This document shows, in pieces, positions 62,283-64,000 of a stretch of 64,000 nt of DNA; the first letter of the stretch is position 1, and each line of letters starts with the position of its first letter. The notes beneath the pieces are model-generated. The model was not told the DNA's origin and did no database searches. It was given only the letters and a program-made list of their open reading frames with translations. Source of the DNA: Streptomyces sp. NBC_01498 (GTDB lineage: Bacteria; Actinomycetota; Actinomycetes; Streptomycetales; Streptomycetaceae). The DNA is taken from the NCBI RefSeq assembly GCF_036327775.1, contig NZ_CP109598.1, positions 1,364,001 to 1,428,000 of the forward strand. Reading direction: 5' to 3'. The translations under genes and the position numbers were made by a program.

Positions 62283-63941
62283 ATGGCGAATCCGACAATC
62301 CTCACCGTCGACGACGATCCCGCCGTGTCGCGGGCCGTCGCCCGCGACATCCGCCGCCACTACGGGGAGAGCTACCGCGTCGTGCGCGCGGTGTCGGGCG
62401 ACGAGGCCCTGGAGGCCCTGCGGGAGATCAAGCTGCGCGGGGACCAGCTCGCGATCATGCTCGCGGACTACCGGATGCCCCGGATGAACGGCCTGGAGTT
62501 CCTCGAAGCCGCCATGGACCTCTTCCCGCTCGCCCGCCGGGTGCTGCTCACCGCGTACGCGGACACCGAGGCCGCGATCGACGCCATCAACGTCGTGGAC
62601 CTCGACCACTACCTGCTCAAGCCGTGGAGCCCCCCGGAGCAGAACCTCTACCCGGTGATCGACTCGCTCCTGGAACTGTGGCTGGCCACCCCCGACCCGG
62701 TCGCCACCGAGACCCGGGTGGTCGGCCACCGCTGGTCGGCGCCGTCCTTCGCGGTACGCGACTTCCTCGCCCGCAACCTCGTGCCGTTCCGGTGGCTGCT
62801 CTCCGACGAACCGGAGGGCGACCGGCTGCTCACCGCCGCCGGGCTCACCCGGGCGGACGTGCCCATGGTCGTCACCTCCGACGGCAAGACACTGGTCTGC
62901 CCCACCGAACGGGAACTCGCCGACCACGTCGGGCTCAGCACCGTACCGGCCGCCGACTTCTACGACCTGGTGGTCGTCGGCGGCGGCCCCGCCGGGCTCG
63001 GCGCGGCCGTGTACGGGGCCTCCGAAGGGCTCCGTACGCTGCTGGTGGAGCAGCAGGCCACCGGCGGGCAGGCCGGCCAGAGCAGCCGGATCGAGAACTA
63101 TCTGGGCTTCCCCGACGGTGTGTCCGGCCGGCAGCTGACCGAGCGGGCCCGCCGCCAGGCGCTCAAGTTCGGGGCCGAGATCCTCAGCACCCAGCGCGCC
63201 GTCGCGCTCGACGCGGCGGGCTCCGGCCGGGTGCTGCGCCTGGGCGAGGCCAGCTCCGTCACCGCCCACACCGTGGTCCTCGCCACCGGGGTGTCCTACC
63301 GGCGGCTCGGCGCGGCGGGCGTCGAGGAGTTCACCGGCACCGGCGTCTTCTACGGGTCCACCGTCACCGAGGCGGTCAACTGCTCCGACGAGGACGTCTA
63401 CATCGTCGGCGGCGCCAACTCGGCGGGGCAGGCGGCGGTGTACTTCTCCCGCTACGCCCGCCGGGTCCACGTACTGATCCGCCAGGGCGACCTCACCCGG
63501 TCCATGTCGAGTTATCTGATCGACCAGCTCAACGGCATCGACCACATCGAGATCCATCCCTGGACCGAGGTGACCGGCGCCGAGGGCGACGGCCACCTCC
63601 AGAGCCTGACCCTGCGCGACGGCCGGAGCGGCGAGAGCAGAAGCGTCCCGACGTCCTGGCTGTTCGTCTTCATCGGCGCCGAGCCGCACACGGACTGGCT
63701 GGACGGGGCGGTCACCCGTGACGCGCACGGCTTCGTGATGACCGGGACGGACCTCCTGACGAGCGGGCAGCGCCCGGCGGACTGGCGGCTGCCCCGCGAC
63801 CCCTACCACCTGGAGACGAACATTCCGGGCGTCTTCGCCGCCGGCGACGTGCGCGCCGCTTCGGTCAAACGCGTCGCGTCGGCCGTCGGCGAGGGCGCGA
63901 TGGCCGTCTCCCTGGTGCACCGATACCTGGAGGCACAGTGA
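62283..63941 (+). CDS. response regulator receiver / thioredoxin-reductase-like FAD oxidoreductase fusion
   Basis: 552 residues. Receiver (1-125): TILTVDDDPAVSRAVARDIR, phospho-acceptor Asp in MLADYRMPRMNG, VLLTAY and LLKPW. A linking region (126-205) has the arsenate/thioredoxin-like FRWLLSDEPEGDRLLTAAG. From about 207 an FAD/NAD(P) oxidoreductase: DLVVVGGGPAGLGAAVYGAS, VLATGVSYRRLGAAGVEEFT, VYIVGGANSAGQAAVYFSRY and PGVFAAGDVRAASVKRVASA. The CxxC redox pair of thioredoxin reductase is absent (the region reads TEAVNCSDEDVYI), so it does not reduce thioredoxin in the usual way. ATG 62283. Stop GTGA-overlaps the next gene, presumably its signalling partner. Confidence 0.92.
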   Translation: MANPTILTVDDDPAVSRAVARDIRRHYGESYRVVRAVSGDEALEALREIKLRGDQLAIMLADYRMPRMNGLEFLEAAMDLFPLARRVLLTAYADTEAAIDAINVVDLDHYLLKPWSPPEQNLYPVIDSLLELWLATPDPVATETRVVGHRWSAPSFAVRDFLARNLVPFRWLLSDEPEGDRLLTAAGLTRADVPMVVTSDGKTLVCPTERELADHVGLSTVPAADFYDLVVVGGGPAGLGAAVYGASEGLRTLLVEQQATGGQAGQSSRIENYLGFPDGVSGRQLTERARRQALKFGAEILSTQRAVALDAAGSGRVLRLGEASSVTAHTVVLATGVSYRRLGAAGVEEFTGTGVFYGSTVTEAVNCSDEDVYIVGGANSAGQAAVYFSRYARRVHVLIRQGDLTRSMSSYLIDQLNGIDHIEIHPWTEVTGAEGDGHLQSLTLRDGRSGESRSVPTSWLFVFIGAEPHTDWLDGAVTRDAHGFVMTGTDLLTSGQRPADWRLPRDPYHLETNIPGVFAAGDVRAASVKRVASAVGEGAMAVSLVHRYLEAQ

Positions 63942-64000
63942 CCAGCACCCCCGCGGAGATCCCGGCGGAGGACCGGCTGACGCCGGACGAGTTGCGCACC
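63938..64000 (+). CDS. N-terminus of the next gene (3' end outside window)
   Basis: GTG 63938 overlaps the TGA of the preceding gene (GTGA), so the two are coupled. Only 21 residues are visible (VTSTPAEIPAEDRLTPDELR, then T). In other Streptomyces the gene after this response-regulator/FAD fusion usually encodes an ATP-binding sensor protein with a cyclic-nucleotide-binding domain; the visible polar start is consistent with that but does not prove it. Confidence 0.5.
   Translation, partial: MTSTPAEIPAEDRLTPDELRT

Overview
The window is a piece of a Streptomyces-type actinomycete chromosome. Very high G+C, frequent GTG starts, GGAGG-type ribosome binding sites, stop/start overlaps (ATGA, GTGA), two F420-type luciferase-like oxidoreductases, SepF and DUF6099 paralogues, a PF04672-like methyltransferase and a c-di-AMP riboswitch upstream of a LysM/lytic transglycosylase all fit. 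I see no tRNA, rRNA, CRISPR array, insertion sequence or prophage. About fifty genes are supported, nearly all chromosomal accessory or housekeeping functions.

Layout. (1) 1-3.8 kb: end of a saccharopine dehydrogenase-like gene, an uncharacterised discoidin-domain protein, a secreted mannose-binding-type lectin and a luciferase-like oxidoreductase. (2) 3.9-11.2 kb: the most interesting block. A Trypco1-type small protein, a divergent 398-residue protein of no recognised family, a NUDIX hydrolase, a 1003-residue trypsin / STAND-like NTPase / TPR fusion and a membrane Ser/Thr kinase. This resembles the NTPase-regulated biological conflict systems in which trypsin-like domains and Trypco proteins co-occur. 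(3) 11.5-24.6 kb: DUF2267 protein, a sigma factor with a coupled small upstream ORF, a methyltransferase, a Mn-exporter-type UPF0016 protein under a yybP-ykoY (Mn2+) riboswitch, a DUF2252 protein, an MFS transporter, a 700-bp imperfect repeat array, an unknown protein, a MacB-like ABC pair, a deazaflavin-dependent reductase and an NTF2-like protein.

(4) 24.7-34.6 kb: an aromatic (probably 2-aminobenzoate or salicylate) CoA-thioester catabolic cluster: CoA ligase plus PaaX regulator on one strand; acyl-CoA dehydrogenase, RidA and a beta-mannosidase on the other; then an enoyl-CoA hydratase and a hydroxylase/reductase fusion. A shared TGAC-N4-GTCA palindrome lies in both control regions. (5) 35-38.1 kb: HATPase anti-sigma-type protein, ornithine carbamoyltransferase and arginine deiminase. 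(6) 38.5-42.8 kb: the bacterial RNA-repair pair Pnkp and Hen1. (7) 42.9-50.1 kb: DinB-like, homocysteine methyltransferase, second luciferase-like oxidoreductase, DUF6099, MazG-like, SepF-like and a UvrA2-type ATPase.

(8) 50.1-51.8 kb: a frameshifted, truncated short-chain dehydrogenase remnant opposite a TetR regulator with two palindromic operators, and a degenerating HATPase gene. (9) 52-58.6 kb: an ABC-2 exporter divergent from a NarL-type two-component system, an alpha/beta hydrolase, an apparently leaderless ArsR gene coupled to a double SRPBCC gene, and a small helical protein. (10) 58.8-64 kb: a lytic transglycosylase under a c-di-AMP riboswitch, a secreted beta-helix glycosidase, and a response-regulator/FAD-oxidoreductase fusion coupled to the next gene, cut by the window end.

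Short tandem GC-rich repeats recur in at least six intergenic regions and are a theme of this stretch. All functional names rest on reading motifs and overall family resemblance by eye; no search was run.
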